Assembly: GCF_000714815.1 (NCBI RefSeq)
Contig: NZ_JMIH01000028.1
Span: forward strand, 124,001-188,000
Reading direction: 5' to 3'
Source of the DNA: Anditalea andensis
GTDB lineage: Bacteria; Bacteroidota; Bacteroidia; Cytophagales; Cyclobacteriaceae
Length of the DNA: 64,000 nucleotides
The notes beneath the pieces were generated by a model. The model was given only the letters and a program-made list of their open reading frames with translations. It was not told the origin of the DNA and searched no databases. Made by a program: the position numbers and the translations under genes. Positions 52,214 to 61,835 of the stretch are shown here, one piece after another. Each line of letters opens with the position of its first letter. Position 1 is the stretch's first letter.

Positions 52214-55200
52214 ATGATTGATAATATCATAGCTTTTTCTATTAAGAACAAGCTATTCATAGGTCTGATGACCCTTGCCCTCATTGTGGGTGGCATATGG
52301 TGCATGACCCTGGTACCGTTGGATGCCGTTCCTGATGTAACCAATAACCAGGTGCAGATCATCACACAGGCCCCTAATCTGGGGACAGGTGATATAGAAC
52401 AGTTTATCTCCTACCCCATCGAACTGGCTATGGCCAACTTGCCCGGGGTAACCGAGATCCGGTCCATCTCCCGCTTTGGCCTGTCTGTCGTGACCATCGT
52501 ATTTGAAGACGGCATGGACACCTACCTGCCCAGGCAACTGATCAACGAAAAATTAGAGGAAGTAAAGAAAGATATTCCCCAGGGATTTGGTGACATCTCC
52601 ATGGGGCCGATATCCACCGGGCTCGGGGAAATATACCAATATTCCCTTGACGTGGAGCCGCGATACCAAGGCCAATACAGCAGCACAGACCTCCGCACTA
52701 TACAGGACTGGATCGTAAAAAGACAGTTGGCCATGCTGCCGGGAGTAATTGAAGTCAATTCATTTGGTGGTAATATCAAGGAATATGAAGTAGCCTTTGA
52801 TCCGGACCAACTGAATGCTATGGGGGTGACCAGCGCAGACCTTTTTGAGGCACTGGAAAAAAACAATCAAAATTCAGGAGGGGCCTACATAGAAAGGAAC
52901 CATATAGCCAACTTTATCAGGGGTGAAGGGCTGATAAGAAGTATATCGGACATAGAAGACATAGTGGTCAAAAATGACAGTAACCAACCGATAAGGATCA
53001 AAGATGTGGCAAACGTAAAATTCGGCTCTGCTATCCGGTACGGTGCCTTTACCAAAGACGGTCAGGGAGAGGCGGTAGGGGGAATTATATTCATGCTGAA
53101 AGGTGCCAATTCCAACAAAGTGATCACCGGGGTAAAAGAAAGGGTGGAGCAGATCCAGGAATCTTTGCCTGAAGGCATCCGGATAGCCCCTTTCCTGGAC
53201 CGTAGCCAGCTGATCACCAGAACCACCGATACCATCAAGACCAACCTGATAGAAGGGGCTCTGATCGTGATCTTCATTCTGGTTTTTTTCCTGGGCAACT
53301 GGAGGGGAGGACTGATCGTGGCCTCTACCATTCCATTATCCCTGTTGTTTGCCTTTATACTCATGTATTACTTTGATGTATGGGCCAACCTGATGAGTCT
53401 GGGTGCCATTGATTTCGGGATCATCGTGGATGGGGCCGTGATCATCGTAGAGGGAACGGTATTCTCTCTACATCAAAAAACCGATACTAAAATAGGCCAG
53501 TTGGAAAGAGATGAGATCACCTATAAAGCCTCCAGTAAAATGATGAATGCGGCCTTCTTTGGCCAACTCATTATCATTTTGGTCTTTGTACCCATCCTTT
53601 TCCTGGAAGGGATAGAAGGCAAAATGTTCAGGCCCATGGCTTTCACTTTCATGTTTGCCATGATCGGGGGAATGATCCTTTGCCTTACCTATGTACCGAT
53701 GGTTTCTTCACTATTTATCAGAACAGCGAAGCTAGACAAACCATCCTGGGGCGACAAAACCGTGGCCTGGATAGAAGGCCAATATGACTATGCACTGAAT
53801 GGGGCATTGAATTGGGCCAAACCGCTAATGGTGACCGCACTGTTACTCATGGTAGTAGCCGTATATACCTTTACCCGTATGGGTGGTGAGTTTATACCAC
53901 AGCTCGATGAAGGGGACATCGCTTTCCATATTATCATGACGCCCGGCAGTACCCTGACCGAAGGGATAAAAACATCCACCGAGATAGAACAGATCCTATT
54001 GGCCAATTTCCCTGAAATAAACCATGTGCTATCCCGGTTCGGGGTGGCAGAAGTGCCCACAGATCCTATGCCCATGGATATGGCGGACTGCTTTATTATA
54101 CTCAAACCGAAAGAGGAATGGGTATCGGCAGATTCAAAGGAAGCCCTTATCAATAAAATCAAAGATAGTCTGGCTGATATCCCCGGCATTAATCTTGAAT
54201 TTTCCCAACCGATAGAAATGCGATTCAATGAACTCATCTCAGGCGTAAGGGAAGATATAGCGGTCAAACTCTTTGGGGAAGACCTGGAAGTATTGGCTGA
54301 CAAAGCGGCTGAAATGGGCAGATTGATAGCCAATATAGATGGGGTGGCGGACTTAAAAGTAGAGGCAACAGCAGGTTTGCCCCAGATGACAGTAGTTTTC
54401 CAAAGGGACAAGCTCCTCCAATACGGCCTGAACGTCCGGGATATCAACCAGGTGATAGAGACTGCCTTTGCCGGAAGTAAGGCCGGTGTTATTTTCGAGG
54501 GAGAAAAAAGGTTTGATCTGGTGGTACGCATGGAGGCTGCATCCCGAAAAAGCATGGAAGATGTCAGGAACCTATATGTCCGGACTCATTCAGGTACCCA
54601 AGTCAGGTTACATGAGGTGGCAGATATAAGCTATGAGACGGGGCCTATGCAGATCAGCAGAGATGATACCCAAAGAAGGACATATGTAGGCATCAATGTC
54701 AGGGGACGTGACATCAAATCCCTCGTCGAAGAAATACAGGTAAAATTAAATACAGCACTCGATCTGCCCTCAGGATATTTTATCCGCTATGGCGGAGCAT
54801 TTGAGAACTTGGAAAGGGCTACAAGTAAGCTTCAGATAGTGGTCCCCATAGCATTAGCAATGATTTTCTTTTTGATTTACCTTGCTCTGGGATCCTTTAC
54901 CCAGACCGCTATGATCTACATGGCCATACCATTGGCCGCCATTGGGGGGGTGTATAGCCTTTGGCTCAGGGATATGTCCTTCAGCATATCCGCAGGCGTA
55001 GGATTCATTGTTCTATTTGGCGTGGCCGTATTAAACGGCCTTGTCCTGATCAGTGGCTGGAACGAACTGAAAAAGGAAGGTGTCACCGACCTGCACGAAA
55101 GAATCAAACTGGGATCAAAAAGAAGGATCAGACCTATATTGCTGACCGCTTTGACCGATATTTTTGGATTCATGCCCATGGCATTGTCCGGTTCGGCCGG

Positions 55201-56554
55201 GGCAGAAGTACAGCAGCCCCTGGCCACAGTGGTCATAGGTGGAATGATTACCTCTACCCTGCTCACCCTGTTTGTACTGCCGATACTGTACCGTTGGACA
55301 GAATCCCGACCCCTGGGTTTCAAATTACCTAAAGGAGCCGGAGTCTGGCTCATACTGATGTTAGCTCTGATGGGATCAGGACCTCTACAGGCCCAGGAAA
55401 AAGTGGTAATGGCCCCCATATCTATAGAGGGGGCTGTAAGAAAGGCTATCTCCGGTTACCCTATATTACAATCCTCAAAGATGGCGGTAGAGCAGGAAGA
55501 AGTGTTGAAAAAAACCGCATGGGATATAGGCAGTACCAATATCTTTACCTCAGGGGATGAAGTGGGACCAAACCGCCAAGGGGTAGTTACCCCTGTCGGG
55601 ATATTGCAGCAGAACATAGATGTCTTTGGCATCGCCCCGAAACTAGAAGTACAGCGGAGGAGAAAAGCTTTAGCGGAAGCCAACTATAACCTTGACAAAC
55701 TTGAACTGGCCCAAAAGGTTAAACTTGCCTATGCCAAAGCTTTTGTAGCCAATAATCGGTTAGCCCTCTACCTGCAGTTGGATACGGTATACAGGCAATT
55801 TGAAAGAGCAGCCAAGATCCGGTTTGAGGTGGAGGAAACCTCCAAACTGGCTTATCTGGCCGCTATGAACCAGGCCAAACAGATCACTTTGCAAAAATCG
55901 CAGATGGAATATGATTTGGCAGATGCGCTGATCGGTTTAAACCTCTGGCTGGTCAGCGATACGCTGTTTACGATCAGACCACATGACCAGGTAGCCCTGA
56001 CCGCCCCCATTTCGCTGGATGTCAATATGGATTCCCATCCGCTTCTGGAGATGGCCGCTGGGCACCAACGGTTGGCGAAGGCAGAACAACGGTCCATCAA
56101 TACCGACTATCTTCCTAAATTTCAGGCCTCCTATGGCCGACAGGAAGTGGGCCTACAGCGGGGGTTTTATCAATACCAATTCGGCATCACCCTCCCACTG
56201 TTCTTTCTTCCCCAACAGGGAAGGTCCCAGGCCGCCCGACTCCAATTAAAAATAGCGGAACAAAACTATTCCCAAACGCAGTATGAGCTGGCTTCGGGCT
56301 ATGAGTCCTTACTACAACAATATGAAAAATGGCTTTCATCCTGGAGGTTCTACCAAAAGGAGGCAATGCCATTGGCCAGAGAGCAAAGAGAAGCGGCGCT
56401 GCTGGCCTTTAGGGAAGGGGATATAGACCATGTGAGCCTGATCCAACATTTAAATGAATCTATACGGGTAGAGATCAGGGCACAGGATGCACTTGAGCAA
56501 TACCTGCAGCATAAATTCCGATTAGAATATTATAACAGCCCATCCAATGAATAA
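52214..56554 (+). CDS. CusA/CzcA RND metal pump fused to a TolC-like outer-membrane factor
   Basis: 1446 residues. Residues 1 to about 1035 are an RND pump: first helix FSIKNKLFIGLMTLALIVGG, porter domains, and the helix with the proton-relay acidic residues (GAIDFGIIVDGAVIIVEG, near 400) that mark metal-type (HME) pumps. From about 1060 to 1446 a TolC/CusC-type outer-membrane factor follows (ISIEGAVRKAISGYPILQSSKMAV and long helices), shorter than a free TolC. Between them lies GVWLILMLALMGSGPLQAQEKV, which looks like a retained signal peptide. Such fusions occur in Bacteroidota. The operon pumps a heavy metal out of the cell; which metal (Cu, Ag, Co, Zn, Cd) is not clear. Confidence 0.93.
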   Translation: MIDNIIAFSIKNKLFIGLMTLALIVGGIWCMTLVPLDAVPDVTNNQVQIITQAPNLGTGDIEQFISYPIELAMANLPGVTEIRSISRFGLSVVTIVFEDGMDTYLPRQLINEKLEEVKKDIPQGFGDISMGPISTGLGEIYQYSLDVEPRYQGQYSSTDLRTIQDWIVKRQLAMLPGVIEVNSFGGNIKEYEVAFDPDQLNAMGVTSADLFEALEKNNQNSGGAYIERNHIANFIRGEGLIRSISDIEDIVVKNDSNQPIRIKDVANVKFGSAIRYGAFTKDGQGEAVGGIIFMLKGANSNKVITGVKERVEQIQESLPEGIRIAPFLDRSQLITRTTDTIKTNLIEGALIVIFILVFFLGNWRGGLIVASTIPLSLLFAFILMYYFDVWANLMSLGAIDFGIIVDGAVIIVEGTVFSLHQKTDTKIGQLERDEITYKASSKMMNAAFFGQLIIILVFVPILFLEGIEGKMFRPMAFTFMFAMIGGMILCLTYVPMVSSLFIRTAKLDKPSWGDKTVAWIEGQYDYALNGALNWAKPLMVTALLLMVVAVYTFTRMGGEFIPQLDEGDIAFHIIMTPGSTLTEGIKTSTEIEQILLANFPEINHVLSRFGVAEVPTDPMPMDMADCFIILKPKEEWVSADSKEALINKIKDSLADIPGINLEFSQPIEMRFNELISGVREDIAVKLFGEDLEVLADKAAEMGRLIANIDGVADLKVEATAGLPQMTVVFQRDKLLQYGLNVRDINQVIETAFAGSKAGVIFEGEKRFDLVVRMEAASRKSMEDVRNLYVRTHSGTQVRLHEVADISYETGPMQISRDDTQRRTYVGINVRGRDIKSLVEEIQVKLNTALDLPSGYFIRYGGAFENLERATSKLQIVVPIALAMIFFLIYLALGSFTQTAMIYMAIPLAAIGGVYSLWLRDMSFSISAGVGFIVLFGVAVLNGLVLISGWNELKKEGVTDLHERIKLGSKRRIRPILLTALTDIFGFMPMALSGSAGAEVQQPLATVVIGGMITSTLLTLFVLPILYRWTESRPLGFKLPKGAGVWLILMLALMGSGPLQAQEKVVMAPISIEGAVRKAISGYPILQSSKMAVEQEEVLKKTAWDIGSTNIFTSGDEVGPNRQGVVTPVGILQQNIDVFGIAPKLEVQRRRKALAEANYNLDKLELAQKVKLAYAKAFVANNRLALYLQLDTVYRQFERAAKIRFEVEETSKLAYLAAMNQAKQITLQKSQMEYDLADALIGLNLWLVSDTLFTIRPHDQVALTAPISLDVNMDSHPLLEMAAGHQRLAKAEQRSINTDYLPKFQASYGRQEVGLQRGFYQYQFGITLPLFFLPQQGRSQAARLQLKIAEQNYSQTQYELASGYESLLQQYEKWLSSWRFYQKEAMPLAREQREAALLAFREGDIDHVSLIQHLNESIRVEIRAQDALEQYLQHKFRLEYYNSPSNE

Positions 56555-57755
56555 TAAAGTCATGAATCTAAAATCAATTAAACCGCATATATACTTTATC
56601 CTTTACTCCTTCCTTATGGTTTCCTGTGGAAAAGAGGATGTGGTTCATACCGAAAACAAAGAATCGGACGTGGGGCATCACCCGGAAGAAGGGGTGGTAT
56701 TTACAGCAGCACAGGCCAGTGCCCTTGGCATGGATGTGGGGAGCCTGCCCAGCAAAAGCATGTCAGGAACCATACAGGTGAATGGCATGCTCGAAGTCCC
56801 CCCGCAGAATGAAGCACTCATCACCTCCATCATTGGGGCTAATATTACTTCTATTCATGTCATAGAGGGAGATGAGGTAAAGAAAGGCCAAATCCTGGCC
56901 TATATATCCCACCCTAACCTTATCAGGCTTCAAAGTGAATATTTGGAAACCTATAACACCATGCAGTATACCATACAGGAATATCAGCGTCAAAAAAAAT
57001 TATATGAAGAAGAAGTAGGTTCAGGTAAAGTTTTCCAACAGGTACAGGCTGACCTTAATGCCGCCCAGGGATTGTTAAAAAGCTACGATTCCCAATTTCG
57101 TTTATTGGGTATAGATCCGGATAAGGTCCGTGAGGGTAATTTTTTTGAAAAGGTGGCCATTAGAAGTCCCATTGACGGTTCCATAGTTAACGTACTGGTA
57201 AAAAACGGCCAATTTGTCCAGCCGGATAAGGAATTGTTTGAAATCATTAATACAGACCATATACACATCAAGCTGATGGTTTTTGAAAAAGATGCCCATC
57301 TGGTAGAAAAAGGCCAGCGCGTGAGGTTCACTTCCGGTTACGGGTCTGAAACACCGCTCTATGCGGAAATTTTTTCCATCTCCAAGAAATTCGAACAAAA
57401 CACCAGGGCTATACAGGTACATGCAGAAATCCAGGGAGACTATCCCCATCTGGTACCGGGCATGTATGTTAAAGGCCAGATCCTTACGCTACCTGGAGAG
57501 AGCACTGTTCTGCCTGAGGCCGCACTGGTACGGGAGGGGGGCAGGCGCTATGCCTTCCGGGCTGAAAAAATGGGCGCAGATAATGACATTAAGTGGCAAT
57601 TTACTAGGATAGAGGTAATTGTGGGAGAATCAGTGGACAATTGGGTGGAGGTGAAATTTTTGGAAGAAATACCCGGCAATGTTCAATTTGCCCTTAATAA
57701 CGGCTATTACATCATGGCCGAAATGAAAAAAGGGGAATTGGAACATGACCATTAA
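56547..57755 (+). CDS. CusB/CzcB periplasmic adaptor lipoprotein
   Basis: 402 residues starting at the ATG at 56547, which overlaps the cusA stop by 8 bp; a Met at codon 6 is an alternative. The lipobox is FLMVSC (Cys27), so it is a membrane-anchored adaptor. Features are the beta-barrel and lipoyl segments (ISIHVIEGDEVKKGQILAYISHPNL near 100-130), a helical hairpin (about 130-170) and the membrane-proximal domain. It links the RND pump to the outer-membrane factor. The Met-rich binding site of CusB is not evident, which leaves open Cu/Ag versus Zn/Co. Confidence 0.92.
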   Translation: MNNKVMNLKSIKPHIYFILYSFLMVSCGKEDVVHTENKESDVGHHPEEGVVFTAAQASALGMDVGSLPSKSMSGTIQVNGMLEVPPQNEALITSIIGANITSIHVIEGDEVKKGQILAYISHPNLIRLQSEYLETYNTMQYTIQEYQRQKKLYEEEVGSGKVFQQVQADLNAAQGLLKSYDSQFRLLGIDPDKVREGNFFEKVAIRSPIDGSIVNVLVKNGQFVQPDKELFEIINTDHIHIKLMVFEKDAHLVEKGQRVRFTSGYGSETPLYAEIFSISKKFEQNTRAIQVHAEIQGDYPHLVPGMYVKGQILTLPGESTVLPEAALVREGGRRYAFRAEKMGADNDIKWQFTRIEVIVGESVDNWVEVKFLEEIPGNVQFALNNGYYIMAEMKKGELEHDH

Positions 57756-57842
57756 TAATGGACTAAAATGCTGAATTGATAAAAAATCTGGTACCCACTG
57801 ATTTTTATTTTCTATAACCATGGCATCTTCTGATATTTATTT

Positions 57843-57850
57843 TACCTTTA
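57843..57850 (+). promoter_or_regulatory. Promoter -7 box of the fluoride riboswitch transcript
   Basis: TACCTTTA fits the TAnnTTTG box except for the last base. It predicts transcription starting near 57857, directly at the 5-prime end of the riboswitch, which is the usual arrangement. No clear -33 element. Confidence 0.45.
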
Positions 57851-57857
57851 TCATTAT

Positions 57858-57911
57858 AGGTGATGGGGTTCCACCTTTAACCGCGCAAACAGCTGCTGAT
57901 GACTCCTACTT
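57858..57911 (+). ncRNA. Fluoride riboswitch (crcB motif)
   Basis: The conserved elements occur in order: AGGTGATGG, then TTCCACCT, AACCGC, and GCTGATGACTCCTAC. P1 pairs AGGTG (57858-57862) with CACCT (57872-57876). The pseudoknot pairs the loop GGGGT (57865-57869 region) with ACTCC (57902-57906), including one G-U. P3 is short here. It ends 31 bp before the start codon of the CLC-F gene. Fluoride binding would switch that gene on; the expression platform is probably translational because no terminator stem with a T-run is evident. Confidence 0.93.
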
Positions 57912-57941
57912 CAACTTTCATTTTTAAAGCATTGTACCCCT

Positions 57942-59243
57942 ATGTTGAAGAGGATAAGTGAACTATTGAAATTGCAGCTATTTATTAAGCTAGAGTTTCT
58001 TCCCAATTTAAAATTTACGTCCAAGTGGCTACTTATAGCGACTATCGTGGGTTTACTTGCAGGTAGCGCATCTGCGTTTTTCCTCATTTCTCTTCGCTGG
58101 GCCACTGAATACAGAGAAGCCAATATATGGCTGATAGCCCTGCTACCGGTAGGAGGGTTTATCATCGGCTGGGTATATCACCGATATGGAGAAGCAGTAG
58201 TCAAGGGCAATAACCAATTATTAGAAGAGTTTTATAACCCCTTAAAAGTAATCCCGCTCCGGATGGCTCCATTGGTGTTATTCGGGACTATTGCTACCCA
58301 CCTTTTTGGAGGTTCGGCTGGCCGTGAGGGTACTGCAGTCCAGATGGGCGGGGCCATAGCCGATCAGTTTACCAAATGGTTTAAGCTTGACCATTCCGAT
58401 AGAAAATCTCTGATCACGATCGGAGTTGCAGCAGGTTTTGCTTCAGTATTTGGTACACCGCTGGCTGGAGCAGTATTCGCATTGGAGTGGCTGGTGATAG
58501 GCCGGATCAGGTATGAATCCATTTTACCCGCTTTTATAGGAGCGTATGTGGCTCACTGGACCTGTTCAGGCATCTTTACAGTTCACCACACCGCATATGT
58601 AATCCCATTTATTCCAGATATTACCATAGTGAACATGCTTTGGATTGTTCCTGCTGGCATTTGTTTCGGGTTGGCGGGAAGGATCTTTGCAAAAGCCACT
58701 CACTTATGGAGCCAGTTTTTCCGGAGGTTTATCCATTACCCTCCATTGCGGCCGGTACTGGGTGGGCTGGCAGTAGCAGGCATGGTATTTCTGATCGGAA
58801 CTACCAAATATATAGGCCTGGGAATACCTACCATAGTGGATGCTTTTTCGGAAGACCTGCCCTGGTATGATTTTCTGGCCAAGATTGGTTTCACTTCCCT
58901 TACCTTAGGTGCAGGATTTAAAGGTGGTGAAGTGACACCGTTATTTTATACAGGGGCAACTCTTGGAAACGCCTTATCAGGAATTATACCATTACCTGTA
59001 GCCCTTCTTGCAGGAATGGGTTTTGTCGGCGTATTCAGTGGCGCTACCAATACACCTTTGGCCTGTACACTAATGGGTATAGAGCTTTTCGGAGCCGAAT
59101 CCGGAGTCTATGTAGGGCTTGCCTGTGTGCTGGCTTACATTTTTAGCGGACATGCGGGGATCTATAATTCACAGATTATAGGCTCGCCAAAGCACCGTTC
59201 TTTTCAAAGTTTTAAAGGCAAGGATTTGGGGAGTATCAAATGA
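57942..59243 (+). CDS. eriC-F: CLC-F type fluoride/proton antiporter
   Basis: 433 residues with about 11 membrane helices of the CLC fold. The motif GREGTAVQMGG (with Thr in place of the Pro of chloride CLCs) and GNNQLLEEFYNPLK in the first selectivity region are signatures of the CLC-F subfamily, which exports fluoride. Its 5-prime leader is a fluoride riboswitch, which confirms the role. It is monocistronic and converges on trkA with a 23-bp gap. Confidence 0.95.
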   Translation: MLKRISELLKLQLFIKLEFLPNLKFTSKWLLIATIVGLLAGSASAFFLISLRWATEYREANIWLIALLPVGGFIIGWVYHRYGEAVVKGNNQLLEEFYNPLKVIPLRMAPLVLFGTIATHLFGGSAGREGTAVQMGGAIADQFTKWFKLDHSDRKSLITIGVAAGFASVFGTPLAGAVFALEWLVIGRIRYESILPAFIGAYVAHWTCSGIFTVHHTAYVIPFIPDITIVNMLWIVPAGICFGLAGRIFAKATHLWSQFFRRFIHYPPLRPVLGGLAVAGMVFLIGTTKYIGLGIPTIVDAFSEDLPWYDFLAKIGFTSLTLGAGFKGGEVTPLFYTGATLGNALSGIIPLPVALLAGMGFVGVFSGATNTPLACTLMGIELFGAESGVYVGLACVLAYIFSGHAGIYNSQIIGSPKHRSFQSFKGKDLGSIK

Positions 59244-59266
59244 TATAAAGATGGCAGCAAATTGTT

Positions 59267-59950
59267 TTATTGCTCAAGTAGCTTTTTTATATCCCTAACA
59301 TGGCCAAAAAGCAATAATATATCATCTTTCTCTATTATAGTATCAGGAGAAACTACACCCACGACCTTTCTTTTTTTGGACTTGATACCAAAGATGTTTG
59401 GTTTTTCCTCCATTTTAATGATCGTCAGAATATTGATGTTGTAATTATTCCTAATAGCAGTTTGGGCTATGGTCATTCCTATATAACGTTCAGGTATTTT
59501 AGCCTCTATTATATTGTAATCATCTGAGACATCCAGTGAATCCAGTACATCCTTCATCTGTAACCTTTTGGCCAACCGCTCGGCAGTTTCCTCCTCGGGA
59601 TGAATGATTTCGTCTACACCTATGGCTTTGATCACTGTTTCATGTAGGTTGTTCATAGCCCTACCTATCAGTCTCTTAACATTATGCTGCTTAAAAATGG
59701 CCGTGGACATGATAGAAGCTCCAAAATCCTCTCCTATAGCGATCACGACTACATCCACATCTTTTAATGGCAATGTTTTGATAGCATGGACGTCAGTGGC
59801 GTTCATGGTAATAGCATGAGTGATTTTTTCTTTTACAGTTTCGATTTTTCTTTCATCGGAGTCTATGCCGATCACCTCATGACCCAGATCTGTAAGCCTA
59901 GCAGCCAGATAGGCTCCAAAATTTCCCATTCCCACAATTATATATTGCAT
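59267..59950 (-). CDS. trkA: TrkA/KtrA-type potassium uptake regulatory subunit
   Basis: 227 residues with an RCK_N Rossmann domain (QYIIVGMGNFGAYLAARLTDLGHEV, 2-26; Asp33 and the acidic DSDER for NAD or ATP) and an RCK_C domain (about 140-225). Single-copy RCK proteins of this size form an octameric ring under a Ktr/Trk channel and gate it with nucleotides. It begins 23 bp after the stop of the TrkH gene, on the same strand, so they are one operon. Confidence 0.94.
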   Translation of the reverse strand: MQYIIVGMGNFGAYLAARLTDLGHEVIGIDSDERKIETVKEKITHAITMNATDVHAIKTLPLKDVDVVVIAIGEDFGASIMSTAIFKQHNVKRLIGRAMNNLHETVIKAIGVDEIIHPEEETAERLAKRLQMKDVLDSLDVSDDYNIIEAKIPERYIGMTIAQTAIRNNYNINILTIIKMEEKPNIFGIKSKKRKVVGVVSPDTIIEKDDILLLFGHVRDIKKLLEQ

Positions 59951-59973
59951 ATAAATTACTATTAAGATCCATT

Positions 59974-61779
59974 TTATAAAATAAACACACTCTCTTCTGG
60001 GTATTTATACCTTAGCGTCCTAGCTTTTCTGATAAAGGCCACCAATACCGTCAAGGTACCCACCCTACCCAACAGCATGATCACTGTCACGGTTAATTTA
60101 CTTCCAGTGGAAAGGTCACTTGTAATACCAAGGCTTAACCCTACCGTAGAAAAAGCCGAAAAAACCTCAAAGGCCACATCAATAAGATTTAGCTCAGGAT
60201 TCATCAGCGTGACCATAAAAACCCCAACTCCGATAACCATAAAAGACAATAGAATGACGGAAAAAGCTTTCCGTAGTGTCACATTACTGATTACCCTATT
60301 ATATATTTCTACCCGGTCCTTTCCTTTGGCTATGCTGAGCGTATTCAATATGGCTACAGCAAAAGTAGACGTTTTCAATCCACCTCCGGTAGAACCCGGT
60401 GAAGCACCTATCCACATCAGAAGAAGGTAAATCAATATGGTGGGAAATGTAAGTGCTCCCATATCTACGGTATTGAACCCAGCAGTCCTTGGGGTGACAG
60501 CCCCAAAAAAGGCAGTCACTATTTTCCCATAAGTACTGAGACCGGTTAAGGTAGCATCCCTTTCTGTAATCAAATAGGATATAAATCCTATTGACAACAA
60601 TATCAGTGTTGTCCTGACAATCAATTTTGTATTTATGTTCGCTACACGGGGAGTATGACGGTATTGTTCTATACCAAAAAGGACTTTTCTAGACCCAATA
60701 TACACATGCCTTAGATAACTGTAATATCCCAATACCACAGGAAATCCAATCCCGCCTAAAATTATGATGAATGCCAGAACCAAATGAACATTATATTGCT
60801 GTCTAAAACCAACTTCGAATAGTCCGTCACTTAGAGTAGAAAAGCCTGCATTACAAAATGCGGATATCGAATGGAATAAAGAAAAGAAAAGCCTATCTCC
60901 GGTACTTGCAAATAGAGATGGATCTATTAAGTTAAATATCAAAAGCACTCCTACAGCTTCCACGAGGACGGTGAAAACTATGATTTTGATCAGTGTATAA
61001 TAAATAGCGCCTATTTTATCTTCATTTATATAATCCTGTAAAAAGAGCTGGTTCTGAAGCGAGTATTTCCCTTTAAAAAAAAAACCGAAAAAACTGGTAA
61101 AGGTCATCATCCCGAGGCCTCCTATCTGAAAAAGGCTCATGATGACCACTTGACCAAAGAATGTAAAATCAGAGGAAGTATCCAGTACGATCAGACCTGT
61201 GACACATACGGCAGAAGTTGAAGTAAAAAGAGCGTCTATAAAGGAAATACCATTATTTGTTGCATTGGGCAGAGACAAAAGCCCCATCCCGATGATAATG
61301 AGTATGATAAAGCTAAAGATAAATACCTGTGGCGGGTTTAGCTGCAATCTGTTTACCGCTAAACTTAGCTTACTCAGTTCGATCAAAAAAGTAATCGTTA
61401 CGATAAGATTTACTACAAATTCCTTGAAATTCAAGCCGGCCAGTTGCCTTTCGAAATCCAGATCAAAAAAACCAAATCTTAAAGCAGCTGCAAATAACAG
61501 GGCCAAAACTATACTAACTTCCACCGTATACCTCAACAGGTTATACCTTACATCCTGTACCATCATCCTAACGGTGTAGCCAGCAGCTAAAAAGATTAAA
61601 CTAAGTGAATATAAAAAATGACTGTATGCTGCTTCTTGACCCTCTAACTTCCAACCAAAAGTATATAGCAACAAACCAAAGGATAATATACTCATCATTC
61701 TCAGAAAATATTTATTCATTTCCTGTATCTGATCAGATTTGGCCTTCTTTTCTTCTGATGAATTAAAACTGTATCGCAT
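59974..61779 (-). CDS. trkH: TrkH/KtrB-type potassium uptake channel subunit
   Basis: 601 residues. The four-repeat SKT fold is recognisable by pore motifs ALFTSTSAVCVTGL, FHSISAFCNAGF, MWIGASPGSTGGGLKTSTF and FEVFSAFSTVGLSLG. There are about 10 helices, with two extra N-terminal helices (about 32-70) in this longer form. With TrkA it takes up potassium. It is the upstream gene of the pair, 56 bp downstream of a Kv-type channel gene, so potassium handling is clustered here. Confidence 0.95.
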   Translation of the reverse strand: MRYSFNSSEEKKAKSDQIQEMNKYFLRMMSILSFGLLLYTFGWKLEGQEAAYSHFLYSLSLIFLAAGYTVRMMVQDVRYNLLRYTVEVSIVLALLFAAALRFGFFDLDFERQLAGLNFKEFVVNLIVTITFLIELSKLSLAVNRLQLNPPQVFIFSFIILIIIGMGLLSLPNATNNGISFIDALFTSTSAVCVTGLIVLDTSSDFTFFGQVVIMSLFQIGGLGMMTFTSFFGFFFKGKYSLQNQLFLQDYINEDKIGAIYYTLIKIIVFTVLVEAVGVLLIFNLIDPSLFASTGDRLFFSLFHSISAFCNAGFSTLSDGLFEVGFRQQYNVHLVLAFIIILGGIGFPVVLGYYSYLRHVYIGSRKVLFGIEQYRHTPRVANINTKLIVRTTLILLSIGFISYLITERDATLTGLSTYGKIVTAFFGAVTPRTAGFNTVDMGALTFPTILIYLLLMWIGASPGSTGGGLKTSTFAVAILNTLSIAKGKDRVEIYNRVISNVTLRKAFSVILLSFMVIGVGVFMVTLMNPELNLIDVAFEVFSAFSTVGLSLGITSDLSTGSKLTVTVIMLLGRVGTLTVLVAFIRKARTLRYKYPEESVFIL

Positions 61780-61835
61780 TATATATTTTCACTCCGAAAG
61801 ATAAGTAATATTGAGATGGTATAAACCTTATCCCT

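Noticed and set aside
53788-54555. A 255-codon open frame antisense to the Cus-type pump gene
   Set aside because: Its composition is that of a reverse-complement shadow of the conserved RND gene (runs of Ser, Ile and Arg, no domain), and the pump frame is clearly the coding one.
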